A stretch of DNA of 33,740 nt from an uncultured Cryomorphaceae bacterium (GCA_902614915.1 CACMMX010000016.1:1-33740), one strand, 5' to 3'. Numbered from the stretch's first letter, positions 25,439-33,740 are shown. Numbers and translations are program-made. Notes: generated from the sequence alone by a model not told the origin.

Positions 25439-27333
25439 AACGTATCCTTGCCCTTCTTGCGGTAATTGTAAGCACGGTGCTTTATGCACAACCACAGCCT
25501 GTAAAATGGTCAACTTCAAATACCATTGTTGAGGATAAAGTGCGCTTGATAATTCATGCCGATATTGCACCGGGATGGCATCTATACAGTCAGAATTTAG
25601 CAGACGGTGGCCCGATTCCAACTTCATTTTACTTAGATAGTTCAAGTGCCTTTATCCCACTTGGTAAATGGATGGAAGGCGAGCCTCATGTGGAATTTGA
25701 TCCAAACTTTGATATGGATTTAGCGTTTTTTTCAGAATTTGCAGATTTCACCATCCTGCTTGAACCAAAGGAATCGAATTTCACCGTAAACGGTGAGCTA
25801 GAATTCATGGTGTGTAACGATGAAATGTGTTTACCGCCAACGTATGTTGATTTCCAAACAGAAGTATTAAATGCCCCATTACCATCCCCATGGGACGGAC
25901 TTGGAACCACCTTTTGGTTGGGCTTCTTGGGCGGTTTTGCAGCGCTCATTATGCCTTGTATTTTTCCAATGATTCCACTAACTGTGAGCTTCTTTACGAA
26001 GCAGAGCAAAACACGTAGTGAGGGTATATTTAAGGCAGTTGTCTATGGTCTCAGCATAATCATCATTTATGTAGGTTTGGGACTTGCCGTGAGTTTAATA
26101 TTTGGTGCCGACAGTCTAAATAAGATGGCCACTAATCCTTGGTTTAATCTTGCATTTTTTGTCCTTTTCGTCCTTTTTGCAGCGAGTTTCTTTGGTGCTT
26201 TTGAAATCACATTACCGTCCAGCTGGGTAAATAAAGCGGATGATGCTTCAAGCAAGGGAGGTTTGCTAGGAATCTTCTTTATGGGCTTCACGTTGAGTTT
26301 AGTGAGTTTCTCATGTACCGGACCTATTATTGGCTCTTTACTCGTTGAGGCAGCCTCCAAAGGTTCTCTACTTGGACCTGCCGTTGGCATGTCTGGTTTT
26401 GCGTTAGCCTTGGCGATTCCATTTACCTTATTTGCGGCGTTCCCAAGCTGGCTAAACTCTTTACCTTCTTCCGGCGGTTGGTTAAATACGGTAAAAGTGA
26501 CCTTAGGATTTCTTGAACTTGCATTTGCTCTTAAATTCTTGTCTACAGCTGATTTAGTATGGCAAGCACACTTGCTAGAACGGGAGCTGTTTATTGCTAT
26601 TTGGGTGGCGATAGCATTCATTACGGCTTTCTACCTCTTCGGCGCCTTCCGCATGCCATTGGACAGTCCTGTGGAAACGATTTCCGTTTCCCGTTTGGGC
26701 TTTGCAATGGTATTTATGATCATGGCTTTTTACATGCTTCCAGGAATTTTTGGTGCTCCGGTAAAATTGATTGCCGGATTCCCGCCTCCTGAGCACTACG
26801 CAGAAAGTAAGAATAGCGCTTATTCGAAGCCTATAATTCAAGCTTTAGGAACGGGTGGCGAAGCAGTATCAAATTCCGCGACTATTGGTGAGCATTGTCC
26901 AAACGATCTTCCGTGTTTCAATGATTACGAAGCAGGTCTCGCCTACGCTAAAGAGGTCAGTAAACCAATTATGCTAGATTTCACAGGTTGGGGCTGTGTG
27001 AACTGCCGTAAAATGGAAGAAAATGTCTGGAAAGACGAGCGCGTTCATCAGCGTATTCGCGATAATGTTGTGCTTATTTCACTGTACGTAGACGAACGTA
27101 CGGATCTTCCAAAGGATGAGCAATATGTGAGTGAAATCACCGGGCGTAAAATCAAGAATATTGGGAATAAATGGAGCGAATTCCAAGAGGTAAACTTTAA
27201 AGAAGTAAGTCAGCCATTATATGTGATTTTAGGTCACGATGATTTGATGCCATTGGTAGAAAAAAACGCCTACAATCTTGATATTGAGGCCTACATCGAT
27301 TGGTTAGATCGCGGCGTAGCATCCTTCAAATAA
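25435..27333 (+). CDS. dsbD: DsbD-type thiol:disulfide interchange protein
   Basis: 632 aa, three-part electron carrier. A signal peptide (1-19) leads to an N-terminal periplasmic domain with the cysteine pair CNDEMC (Cys127, Cys132). The eight-helix membrane domain has the paired cysteines in LIMPCIFPMIPL (Cys175) and LVSFSCTGPIIG (Cys294). The C-terminal thioredoxin-like domain has DFTGWGCVNCRKMEE (Cys521, Cys524). Electrons pass from cytoplasmic thioredoxin through the membrane cysteines to periplasmic acceptors such as cytochrome c maturation factors, which suits an organism with the oxidase operon seen here. It overlaps tilS by 4 bases. All six redox cysteines are present. Confidence 0.94.
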   Translation: MKRILALLAVIVSTVLYAQPQPVKWSTSNTIVEDKVRLIIHADIAPGWHLYSQNLADGGPIPTSFYLDSSSAFIPLGKWMEGEPHVEFDPNFDMDLAFFSEFADFTILLEPKESNFTVNGELEFMVCNDEMCLPPTYVDFQTEVLNAPLPSPWDGLGTTFWLGFLGGFAALIMPCIFPMIPLTVSFFTKQSKTRSEGIFKAVVYGLSIIIIYVGLGLAVSLIFGADSLNKMATNPWFNLAFFVLFVLFAASFFGAFEITLPSSWVNKADDASSKGGLLGIFFMGFTLSLVSFSCTGPIIGSLLVEAASKGSLLGPAVGMSGFALALAIPFTLFAAFPSWLNSLPSSGGWLNTVKVTLGFLELAFALKFLSTADLVWQAHLLERELFIAIWVAIAFITAFYLFGAFRMPLDSPVETISVSRLGFAMVFMIMAFYMLPGIFGAPVKLIAGFPPPEHYAESKNSAYSKPIIQALGTGGEAVSNSATIGEHCPNDLPCFNDYEAGLAYAKEVSKPIMLDFTGWGCVNCRKMEENVWKDERVHQRIRDNVVLISLYVDERTDLPKDEQYVSEITGRKIKNIGNKWSEFQEVNFKEVSQPLYVILGHDDLMPLVEKNAYNLDIEAYIDWLDRGVASFK

Positions 27334-27396
27334 ATAAACCCCCGTAATTATACTCATGTTAAAGAACAATTTCTTCTTTAGCCACGTTGTCTTTGT

Positions 27397-27822
27397 GTGT
27401 TTAGTAAACTCAATCCAAACGAAACGAGGTATCGCCTGCGAATTGGCGAGAATATTGTTGGTTATGCGCGTGAAATAGGAAGAACACGCTACTATTCGAA
27501 AGACCAATATTGGTGGAATGGAGCTGTTATTAAACACCGTCAGGTTGATGAGTGCATTGGCTTAAAGGACATCAACAATATTCCCTTGTTTGAATTTGAT
27601 ATTATTGAGTATGCGATTGAAGGCAACCGCGATAGAATGGGCTGTATTTTGTGGGAACACAAAAAAGAGCAATTCATTGTCAAAGATTTAGATGACATTT
27701 CACTAGACATTCCTTTTTCTGTAGACGGATTGGTTCTATTCGCTTCCGAGGACATAAAGTTTCGAGCCTATCTGTTTGCTCAGCCAGATTTAATGCATGC
27801 ATTAGGGGTTAGAGACAATTAA
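27397..27822 (+). CDS. YopX-like small protein
   Basis: 141 aa from a GTG start; the frame has a stop at 27379 upstream and no in-frame ATG before the middle, so GTG is the best choice. The body YYSKDQYWWNGAVIKHRQVDE, with CIGLKDINNIPLFEFDIIEYAI after it, resembles the YopX fold's tGlkDkngk-iyegDiv core (SH3-like beta barrel). YopX domains are best known in phage proteins, yet here it lies between dsbD and tyrS among housekeeping genes with no phage neighbours. Function unknown. No signal peptide; acidic, no membrane helix. The 5' end is uncertain because a TGTCTTTG element just upstream would place the transcription start near the GTG. Confidence 0.7.
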   Translation: MFSKLNPNETRYRLRIGENIVGYAREIGRTRYYSKDQYWWNGAVIKHRQVDECIGLKDINNIPLFEFDIIEYAIEGNRDRMGCILWEHKKEQFIVKDLDDISLDIPFSVDGLVLFASEDIKFRAYLFAQPDLMHALGVRDN

Positions 27823-27831
27823 GACCCTATT

Positions 27832-27854
27832 TTAGCAATTCTAAAAGTTGCTAA
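27832..27854 (+). repeat. Inverted repeat just upstream of tyrS
   Basis: TTAGCAA (27832-27838) and TTGCTAA (27848-27854) form a perfect 7-base inverted repeat with a 9-base spacer, ending 9 bases before the tyrS ATG. It overlaps a -7-like TATTTTAG (27828-27835). It could be an operator or a leader hairpin; no T-box features are visible. Confidence 0.35.
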
Positions 27855-27863
27855 TCAATTCAG

Positions 27864-29144
27864 ATGAATACAAATTTTGTTGAAGAGTTGCGGTGGAGAG
27901 GCTTGCTTCATGATATGATGCCCGAGACGGAAGAACTATTGACCAAAGAAATGGTTAAGGGCTACATTGGTTTTGATCCCACAGCAGATTCGCTGGGTGT
28001 GGGTAATATGGTTCAAATAATGACGCTCGTTCACTTTCAACGTGCTGGTCACAAACCCATCGCATTGGTAGGTGGTGCAACCGGTATGGTTGGAGATCCT
28101 TCAGGTAAAAGTGCAGAACGTAATCTGCTAAACCTGGATACATTGCAACACAATTTGGATTGTCAAAAACGGCAATTAGAAAAATTCTTAGATTTTGATT
28201 GCGGTGCAAATAGTGCGGAAATCGTCAACAATTACGACTGGTTTAAAGAGTTTGATTTTCTCGGATTCATCAGAGATGTTGGAAAGCATATGAGTGTGAA
28301 TTATATGATGGCCAAAGACAGTGTAAAAAAGCGCTTGAATACGGGAATGAGTTTTACTGAATTCTCCTACCAGTTAATCCAAGGCTATGATTTCTACCAC
28401 TTGTGGAAGAATGATGGCGTAAAATTGCAAATGGGCGGTTCCGACCAATGGGGTAATATTACGACGGGCACAGAACTGATTAGACGATTAGGTCGTGGTT
28501 CAGCGCATGCGCTAACTACGCCGCTGATCAAAAAAGCAGACGGCACTAAATTTGGCAAATCAGAAGGAGGTAACGTTTGGTTGGACCCTGAACGAACTTC
28601 GCCCTATGCCTTTTATCAATTTTGGTTGAACACATCGGATGAGGATGCAGAAAATTACATAAAGATATTTTCGGTTAAATCTAGAGAAGAGATAGAATCG
28701 CTAATCATTTCGCATCAGGTAGCGCCGTTCAAACGTACACTTCAAAAAGCTCTTGCAGAAGAGGTCACGGTCCGGGTTCATAGTCAATCAGACTTGGAAA
28801 ATGCGTTAGCTGCCTCGCAGATTTTATTTGGAAAAGCAACTGAGGAGCAGCTTCGTGCCTTAGATCGTACAACACTCGAAAGTGTTTTTGAAGGTGTGCC
28901 TCAGTTTGAATTGAATGAATTGGAACTTGAAGGAGGTCTAGATGTAGTGGAGGCTTTAGCGGAAAGTACATCTGTATTTCCCTCAAAGGGCGAAGCTCGC
29001 AAGATGCTCCAAGGCAATGGCGTGTCTATTAATAAAACCAAAGTAGGAGCGAACAAGGTGCTAACCGTAGCAGACGTTATTGCCGGTGGTTTAATCATTG
29101 TGCAGAAAGGCAAAAAGAATTACTTTCTTTTGAAACTAAAATAG
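27864..29144 (+). CDS. tyrS: Tyrosyl-tRNA synthetase with altered HIGH motif
   Basis: 426 aa class I synthetase that charges tRNA-Tyr. Family blocks are clear: [61 protein letters not shown] and the KMSKS loop KFGKSEGG (229-233), then a helical anticodon domain and a C-terminal S4 domain (about 365-426). The HIGH position, residues 45-48, reads G-V-G-N. The second His is often Asn or Ser in flavobacteria, but the first His is usually kept, so Gly45 is unusual. Thr40 is present. Nothing else suggests decay: the frame is intact and the tyrosine pocket motifs are normal. Confidence 0.95.
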   Translation: MNTNFVEELRWRGLLHDMMPETEELLTKEMVKGYIGFDPTADSLGVGNMVQIMTLVHFQRAGHKPIALVGGATGMVGDPSGKSAERNLLNLDTLQHNLDCQKRQLEKFLDFDCGANSAEIVNNYDWFKEFDFLGFIRDVGKHMSVNYMMAKDSVKKRLNTGMSFTEFSYQLIQGYDFYHLWKNDGVKLQMGGSDQWGNITTGTELIRRLGRGSAHALTTPLIKKADGTKFGKSEGGNVWLDPERTSPYAFYQFWLNTSDEDAENYIKIFSVKSREEIESLIISHQVAPFKRTLQKALAEEVTVRVHSQSDLENALAASQILFGKATEEQLRALDRTTLESVFEGVPQFELNELELEGGLDVVEALAESTSVFPSKGEARKMLQGNGVSINKTKVGANKVLTVADVIAGGLIIVQKGKKNYFLLKLK

Positions 29145-29192
29145 AATGGAAGTTCACGCACAACCTTCGAGAATAGTGGTTTTGATTTTTCC

Positions 29193-29927
29193 TTAGAGCA
29201 CCACGTAATCAATAACGATATCATCTATCTCTTTCAAAAAACTATTATTTGGACGTTGGAAAAAATAAAACATCCCATAATCTCTCATTTCTGCTCCTTT
29301 GAGCTTTCCGTATTCAAATTCTTCTCCTTTATTTACTAGACAGTATGGAATTCCGCTACGAAATATGATCAGCGTTTGAAAATCTGGTTGAGATGGATTA
29401 GCGCTGCGGTTTAGGTAAGCCCAGCATTCGTATTCGCCGAACTCCTTTCCTTCCCACCCTTTGGTTTTTAAAAGTTCTACAAGTGCATCTCTTACGGCAC
29501 CGCCACGTTTGCCTTCAAAGAAATGTTCAACAGTGAGCGTAGGAAAACTTCTACGTTCTAATTGCCTACCCTTTATTTTACCACGAAGAATGACTTCATG
29601 GTACTTACTCATCCGGCGGGCAGTACTTTCCCAGAGGCTATCTATGGGAAATCCCTCATTGCAAAATCCTAAAGTATCCTTCTTTACAGAAAGCAATGCA
29701 GCACCAGCAATTAATCTTTTATCGAGTACATTGACATAATCGTCATGGATCCACATGTGCACAGTTGCTTCGTATTCACCCCCTTTGAAATTCGATGCAC
29801 TGACTCTTACAGAATCTCGAAGTTCTAATCGGTCTTCTCCTGAAGTCATTTCTGCCTCTCGCCGAACGATTTGCGAATGCGCTGCGGTTGCCCACGATAA
29901 TAGGGCAAGAACTGCTAATTTTCTCAT
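29193..29927 (-). CDS. Secreted protein of unknown function, coupled to LuxE-like gene
   Basis: 244 aa. A signal peptide (about residues 1-19, MRKLAVLALLSWATAAHSQ) predicts export to the periplasm or surface. The mature part is charged, with a beta-rich pattern, three cysteines (Cys89, Cys158, Cys186), and segments such as VEHFFEGKRGGAVRDALVEL and YFFQRPNNSFLKEIDD. I do not recognise a family. The ATG overlaps the stop of the LuxE-like gene by 4 bases, so the two are translated together. There is no membrane anchor after the signal and no C-terminal sorting domain that I can see. It ends 48 bases from the convergent tyrS gene. Confidence 0.75.
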   Translation of the reverse strand: MRKLAVLALLSWATAAHSQIVRREAEMTSGEDRLELRDSVRVSASNFKGGEYEATVHMWIHDDYVNVLDKRLIAGAALLSVKKDTLGFCNEGFPIDSLWESTARRMSKYHEVILRGKIKGRQLERRSFPTLTVEHFFEGKRGGAVRDALVELLKTKGWEGKEFGEYECWAYLNRSANPSQPDFQTLIIFRSGIPYCLVNKGEEFEYGKLKGAEMRDYGMFYFFQRPNNSFLKEIDDIVIDYVVL

Positions 29928-30901
29928 AAACTAACCATTAGATTACAACCGCGTATCTCGCTTTTATCGAGCCGGCCATAGACGTCAAATGTACCATTAT
30001 CAAAAACCCTGCCTTGGTCGCTAATTGCTAGAAAGCAACAGCTGTCTTCGTTGGCGAGATCTATGATTTGTAGGGCACCGCGTGAACCGTTTTGCATTGG
30101 ATACCCGAGTGGATCCGAAATGTCTCGGGTATAAACACGCATCCATGGTGGACATACAAAGTGTCCGTTATTTTTCATATAAGCCTGTGACAGTATTTCG
30201 GTCATGCCGTATTCACTGTCAATAGAGCTTGATGGAAACTTCGCTTTCAACTGAGCATGCACTTGGTCGCGGATAAGTTCTTTGCGCCGGCCCTTCATGC
30301 CACCCGTTTCCATGACTCGTAGTTGCGGGAAATCTATGGCAGATATGGTTTCTGCAAAGTCCAAAAGTCCAAAGGTTACGCCTAAAAGTAAAGTGGGCCT
30401 CTGCTGTTTTTGAAGTTTTATAAGCACCTTCTCTAACGCTCCATGGTTGTATAGATAAAATCCACTTTCTTTCTTCCCGGAGCGCTGTATCATGCCCTCA
30501 GCCATTACAACTAAGGATGACCCGCTACGCTCCAGATAACTCGGAAGTAAGGCCAATACCGTCCAATCCTCCAAGGCGCCATATTCACGCTCAAAGCCTT
30601 CCACATAGACCTGCTCATAATGGGCCAATTCTCTCACCCAATGAATGCTCGGAGTTCCCCCCGACGTTGTGGATGAAGTGAATATTGTTTCCGGAGTAAA
30701 TACTCCCGTGACTACCTCGTGTTTCTTAAAGAGTTCCACCGGAAGGAAGGGAATATTTTTAATTGCGTTGACGGTTTCTGGCGTACGCTTAATCAAGTCA
30801 CAGAACTGACCGTACACTTCGTTGTTTGCGTACTGATAACGGTATATTTCAAGTGCCGCTTTTTCAAAGTTTTGATTTGTGATTTCTGTGAAGTTCCGCA
30901 T
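29924..30901 (-). CDS. LuxE-like acyl-protein synthetase
   Basis: 325 aa adenylate-forming protein of the LuxE/acyl-protein synthetase family. Signs are ETIFTSSTTSGGTPSIHWV (phosphate-binding loop), MAEGMIQRSG, LRVMETGGMKGRRKE, SIDSEYGMTEILSQAY (the YGMTE motif) and FLAISDQGRV with YGRLDKSEIRG near the end (ATP/ribose Asp and hinge). It probably activates a carboxylic acid as an acyl-AMP and passes it to a protein thiol or carrier; substrate unknown. The ATG at 30901 is the only plausible start; its upstream bases are the U-tract of a terminator hairpin. It is followed, with overlap, by a secreted protein gene, and no luciferase or reductase genes are near. Confidence 0.85.
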   Translation of the reverse strand: MRNFTEITNQNFEKAALEIYRYQYANNEVYGQFCDLIKRTPETVNAIKNIPFLPVELFKKHEVVTGVFTPETIFTSSTTSGGTPSIHWVRELAHYEQVYVEGFEREYGALEDWTVLALLPSYLERSGSSLVVMAEGMIQRSGKKESGFYLYNHGALEKVLIKLQKQQRPTLLLGVTFGLLDFAETISAIDFPQLRVMETGGMKGRRKELIRDQVHAQLKAKFPSSSIDSEYGMTEILSQAYMKNNGHFVCPPWMRVYTRDISDPLGYPMQNGSRGALQIIDLANEDSCCFLAISDQGRVFDNGTFDVYGRLDKSEIRGCNLMVSL

Positions 30902-30930
30902 AAAAAACCACGGTCTCGAGGGCCGCGGTT
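30902..30930 (-). terminator. Rho-independent-type terminator after the TonB receptor
   Basis: On the minus strand AACCGCGG (30930-30923), a 9-base loop and CCGTGGTT (30913-30906) form an 8-pair stem with one G-U, followed by a run of T (six counting the stem base, 30907-30902). It lies 23 bases after the receptor stop and its T-run ends directly at the ATG of the LuxE-like gene. Confidence 0.7.
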
Positions 30931-30953
30931 CAAAATTACGTTTTTGAATTCGC

Positions 30954-33740
30954 TTAAAGCGAGTATCGGAAGGTTAGTTTAAACGTTCTTCCCGGTGCCC
31001 AACGTGAGAAGTACGGGGAGAAGCTCTCGTAGCTGACAAAGATGCGGTCTCGGGTATCGTCAAGAATATTACTTACCGCAAAGCCCATTTGGTATTGACG
31101 CTCTTCGCCGAATCGCTTCATTAGGTTGAAGTTCAAGCTGTGGAAAGGAACCTCATAGACATCTGGGTTATCTGCAACACCAACGATGTAGAGTTTTTCA
31201 CCTTGGACGTTGTAGAACAACGCACCTTGCCAGCCCTTCTTTGGGTTGTTGTAATTCAAGCCAAAATTTACCATGTAGGGGCTTTGTCCTTGCATAGGAC
31301 GAAGTTCATCAATTACCTCGCCGATTCGTGCTGATGCTACTCTAGCAGCATATTCTGTGGAATCACGTGTTACAGCGGAGTGTATGTAGGAGAAGTTAGA
31401 ATTGACTTCAAGGTTATGTAATCCTATAAAATTGAGATTCTTACGTACTTCAAATTCTACACCAGCAACGGTTGCATTCCCTACGTTACGCGGTTGGAAG
31501 TTTGACGGCGCAGCAGCAGAGTAAGCCACAAGTTCGATGGGGTTCTGGAAGTACTTGTAAAATCCGGAGAGGGCAACAGTCTGACCGCCTTCAAAGAAGT
31601 GTTCGTAGCGCACATCAAGGTTGCTGATTATGGTGTTTTGAAGGTCTAGGTTACCAATGAAAGTGATTCCCGTCAATACATCCTCAATCTGTGCGGCCGA
31701 TTTCTCTTTAAAAGAAGGTCGCGCTACTGTTCGGAAAGCACCTAGACGTAGGTTACTATTCTCATTCAAACTATAGATAAAGTTCGCTGTAGGGAAGAGG
31801 TTCAAGTTATTCAGAACCGGCTCAAAGTAGTAATTCAAACCTGTACCCGGTGCAGCCGCCTCCTGCTGGTCAACACCCGTGTAAAATTGATCGTAGCGCT
31901 CCAGGCGAAGACCAACAACTACTTTCATTAGGGCATTCACACTGAACGTTTCATTTACGTAAGCTCCAAAATTACTCTGGATACCTTGGTAGGCGTTGTT
32001 TGCCTCGTAATTACCACTGTAATAGGTTCCGGCATCCGAGTTTACATCCCAGATATAGGCGTCTGAAAGTAACTCGTCCGCATCTCCGGTTAACTCGGGC
32101 AGCCGGCTCATTGATTTGGTGCGCAATTGATATCGAAGAATTTCATAATCTCGGAACTTGAAGGTATAACTGGCACCATATTTCAATTGTGCATCACGTT
32201 CTCTAACTTTGTGTTTACGCGATACATCAAATCGATTGGCAAGATTGAATTCATTAAGGTTGCGCCATATTCTGCTCGGAAAACCTGTTTCACCCGGTGC
32301 AATAGCATATGTGTTTTCTTCTGTTCGGTAGGAGGTTGATCGGATGTCTTTATCTGCAATTCGACTGTAGGTTGGTGCTATTCTCCAATCAATTTTTACC
32401 TTATTGTCCTGTCTGCTATGCTGGCCATTGAATAATACAGAAGAAATGGAGCGTTCAGAGTATTCTAGGTTATCTCGTGCTCCCACAAACGAATTTTCTA
32501 TTGATGCTGTTTCAACGAATTTACCTGTGCGGGTTTCACCGTTTTGCAGGTGCATAATTGTCAATCGATATTTATCGTTATCATCTTTTATGGAATAACC
32601 GAATAAACCGCTCATGAAAACATTATTTATTGCCAATGAACCTACCTGTGTTCTATCCGCTTCGAGTTTTGTTCTAGTCGGTAGATTAGGTTTCCGGTAA
32701 AAGTTTTGTTCGTATAAACGGGTGGAGTCGCCATTTATACTTCCAAAGAAATTAGTATTTGCCTTGTAGGAGAATGAACCATTATACCCTATGGTTTTGC
32801 CTTTATAATTCTTGATTTGATTACCACCACTAATTCCAAGAGATCCGTTTAAAAGCATCATACGGGATTGGGCTCCAAGAATAGGTTTAAAGCTTTCAGT
32901 CAATTGTGTGGTAATTGGGTTATCCAATGCAGGATTGGGAATTCCTTGATAGATATATTGGATTGGAAGCGGATTGTTTCTAAACCCATTATCAAATCCC
33001 AAAAAGTCAGTACCTGAACCTCGGTGACCCAAGCCTTCCAAAAGGTGCATCCCAGGCGTATAAGCTAAAGATGAGGATATATTTAAGGTCCTCTTAGTAG
33101 GGAAATCTACTAATTCAATATTTATTAAACCACCCGAGAAATCAGCAGGTAAGTCTGCAGTTAGTGACTTAAGTACAACAATATTTTGAAGAATATTTGT
33201 TGGGAAGATGTCCATTTGCAACGAATTCCTATCTGGATCTAACCCTGGAATATCCATTCGCATCAGCTGAGTCTTAGTGTACCGGTCACCCAAACCACGA
33301 ACAAATACATACTTACCTCCTTGTATACTTACGCCAGGTACACGCGTTACAGCAGCAGCAGCATTAGCATCTCCGATACGCTTAAAATTTTGAGCGGATA
33401 TCCCGTCCATTACAATAGCGCTCTTTTTTTTTACATCTAAAAGTGCACTCTCTGTATTTCTCATCGCAGATGCTGTAACAGTAACAGTCGTTAATTCATT
33501 GGACGCTGGCTTTAAACGAATATTCTCAAAGGCAGTTACTTCTCCGGCAATAACCTCTACATCGGGAATGATTATTGTTGCTAATCCTAAAAAACTGATT
33601 TCAAGTTTATATTTACCTGGCTCTAAACTCAACTCGAAGTGTCCATCAAAGTCGGTGAACGCAACTGCGCCTCCGGAAGCTACCTGCACGTTGGCATAAA
33701 ACAAAGCTTCACTCGTTTCTTTTTCGTAAACAGTTCCCCT
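30954..33740 (-). CDS. TonB-dependent outer membrane receptor, 5' partial
   Basis: At least 928 residues; the frame is open to the right edge (the codons up to 33740 read RGTVYEKETSEA before LFYANVQ), so the start and signal peptide are outside the window. The visible N-terminus is a carboxypeptidase-regulatory-like beta domain (TDFDGHFELSLEPGKYKLEIS), followed by the plug with KKKSAIVMDGISAQNFKRIG, VFVRGLGDRYTKTQL and GLDPDRNSLQMDIFPTNI, then a 22-strand-type barrel ending RTFKLTFRYSL. Ligand is not predictable. It is not SusC-like: no SusD gene and no matching plug motif. It ends in a GC-rich terminator. Confidence 0.93.
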   Translation of the reverse strand, partial: RGTVYEKETSEALFYANVQVASGGAVAFTDFDGHFELSLEPGKYKLEISFLGLATIIIPDVEVIAGEVTAFENIRLKPASNELTTVTVTASAMRNTESALLDVKKKSAIVMDGISAQNFKRIGDANAAAAVTRVPGVSIQGGKYVFVRGLGDRYTKTQLMRMDIPGLDPDRNSLQMDIFPTNILQNIVVLKSLTADLPADFSGGLINIELVDFPTKRTLNISSSLAYTPGMHLLEGLGHRGSGTDFLGFDNGFRNNPLPIQYIYQGIPNPALDNPITTQLTESFKPILGAQSRMMLLNGSLGISGGNQIKNYKGKTIGYNGSFSYKANTNFFGSINGDSTRLYEQNFYRKPNLPTRTKLEADRTQVGSLAINNVFMSGLFGYSIKDDNDKYRLTIMHLQNGETRTGKFVETASIENSFVGARDNLEYSERSISSVLFNGQHSRQDNKVKIDWRIAPTYSRIADKDIRSTSYRTEENTYAIAPGETGFPSRIWRNLNEFNLANRFDVSRKHKVRERDAQLKYGASYTFKFRDYEILRYQLRTKSMSRLPELTGDADELLSDAYIWDVNSDAGTYYSGNYEANNAYQGIQSNFGAYVNETFSVNALMKVVVGLRLERYDQFYTGVDQQEAAAPGTGLNYYFEPVLNNLNLFPTANFIYSLNENSNLRLGAFRTVARPSFKEKSAAQIEDVLTGITFIGNLDLQNTIISNLDVRYEHFFEGGQTVALSGFYKYFQNPIELVAYSAAAPSNFQPRNVGNATVAGVEFEVRKNLNFIGLHNLEVNSNFSYIHSAVTRDSTEYAARVASARIGEVIDELRPMQGQSPYMVNFGLNYNNPKKGWQGALFYNVQGEKLYIVGVADNPDVYEVPFHSLNFNLMKRFGEERQYQMGFAVSNILDDTRDRIFVSYESFSPYFSRWAPGRTFKLTFRYSL

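Noticed and set aside
26067-26621. 184-codon open frame on the minus strand
   Set aside because: It is antisense to the membrane domain of dsbD, with low-complexity composition and no motif.
27360-27380. TAAAGAA / TTCTTTA inverted repeat with a 7-base loop after dsbD
   Set aside because: The stem is AT-rich and has no T-run after it, so it is not convincing as a terminator.
29176-29203. GTGGT / ACCAC symmetry between tyrS and the secreted-protein gene as a terminator
   Set aside because: Five-base stem with an 18-base loop that overlaps the coding end of the minus-strand gene; too weak to call.
1-33740. Defence system, prophage, insertion sequence, CRISPR, tRNA or rRNA
   Set aside because: No transposase, integrase, repeat-spacer pattern, tRNA-like cloverleaf or rRNA stretch was seen; the gene set and order are those of core chromosome.

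Overview
The window is core chromosome of a Bacteroidota bacterium, most likely a marine Flavobacteriia-type aerobe. The evidence is the two unequal cytochrome oxidase subunit III genes behind cyoE, a mevalonate (not MEP) isoprenoid operon, a TonB-dependent receptor with an N-terminal carboxypeptidase-regulatory-like domain, the DUF255 thioredoxin protein, and -7 elements of the TAnnTTTG type instead of E. coli-like -10 boxes. I see no mobile element, CRISPR array, tRNA or rRNA, and no broken gene. Two genes run off the window: cyoE on the left and a TonB-dependent receptor on the right.

Layout. Positions 1-4158 (+): respiratory oxidase assembly operon (cyoE, two cox3-like genes, subunit IV, SCO copper chaperone, DUF420 membrane protein, and a 69-residue CxxC membrane peptide). 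Positions 4200-7564 (+): TolC-like outer membrane protein, periplasmic adaptor and tsaB. Positions 7814-9832 (-): DUF255/YyaL-type protein, divergent from a PiT phosphate transporter with a PhoU-like tail (9928-12156, +). Positions 12186-13577 (-): M20 dipeptidase. Positions 13962-18076 (-): a tightly packed operon of QueD/PTPS-like protein, FabD, diphosphomevalonate decarboxylase, mevalonate kinase and a UbiA prenyltransferase, with acpH just upstream. Positions 18887-19866 (-): purS and pssA, almost abutting the divergent lnt (19896-21446, +). Positions 21495-27333 (+): lpd, pabB, tilS, dsbD, mostly overlapping. Positions 27397-29144 (+): a YopX-like small protein and tyrS. Positions 29193-33740 (-): TonB-dependent receptor, then a GC-rich terminator hairpin, then a LuxE-like acyl-protein synthetase overlapping a secreted protein I do not recognise.

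The genes serve membrane and energy functions: heme O and Cu supply to an aa3/caa3-type oxidase, periplasmic thiol chemistry (dsbD), phospholipid (pssA), lipoprotein (lnt), fatty acid (fabD, acpH) and isoprenoid (mevalonate, UbiA) synthesis, plus tRNA modification and charging (tsaB, tilS, tyrS).

I did not find a convincing new defence or mobile system. The observations most worth checking are: a tyrosyl-tRNA synthetase whose HIGH motif reads GVGN; the LuxE-like plus secreted-protein pair whose start codon sits directly on a terminator U-tract; a small CxxC peptide in the oxidase operon; and the mevalonate operon carrying fabD, queD and a UbiA of possible ether-lipid type.
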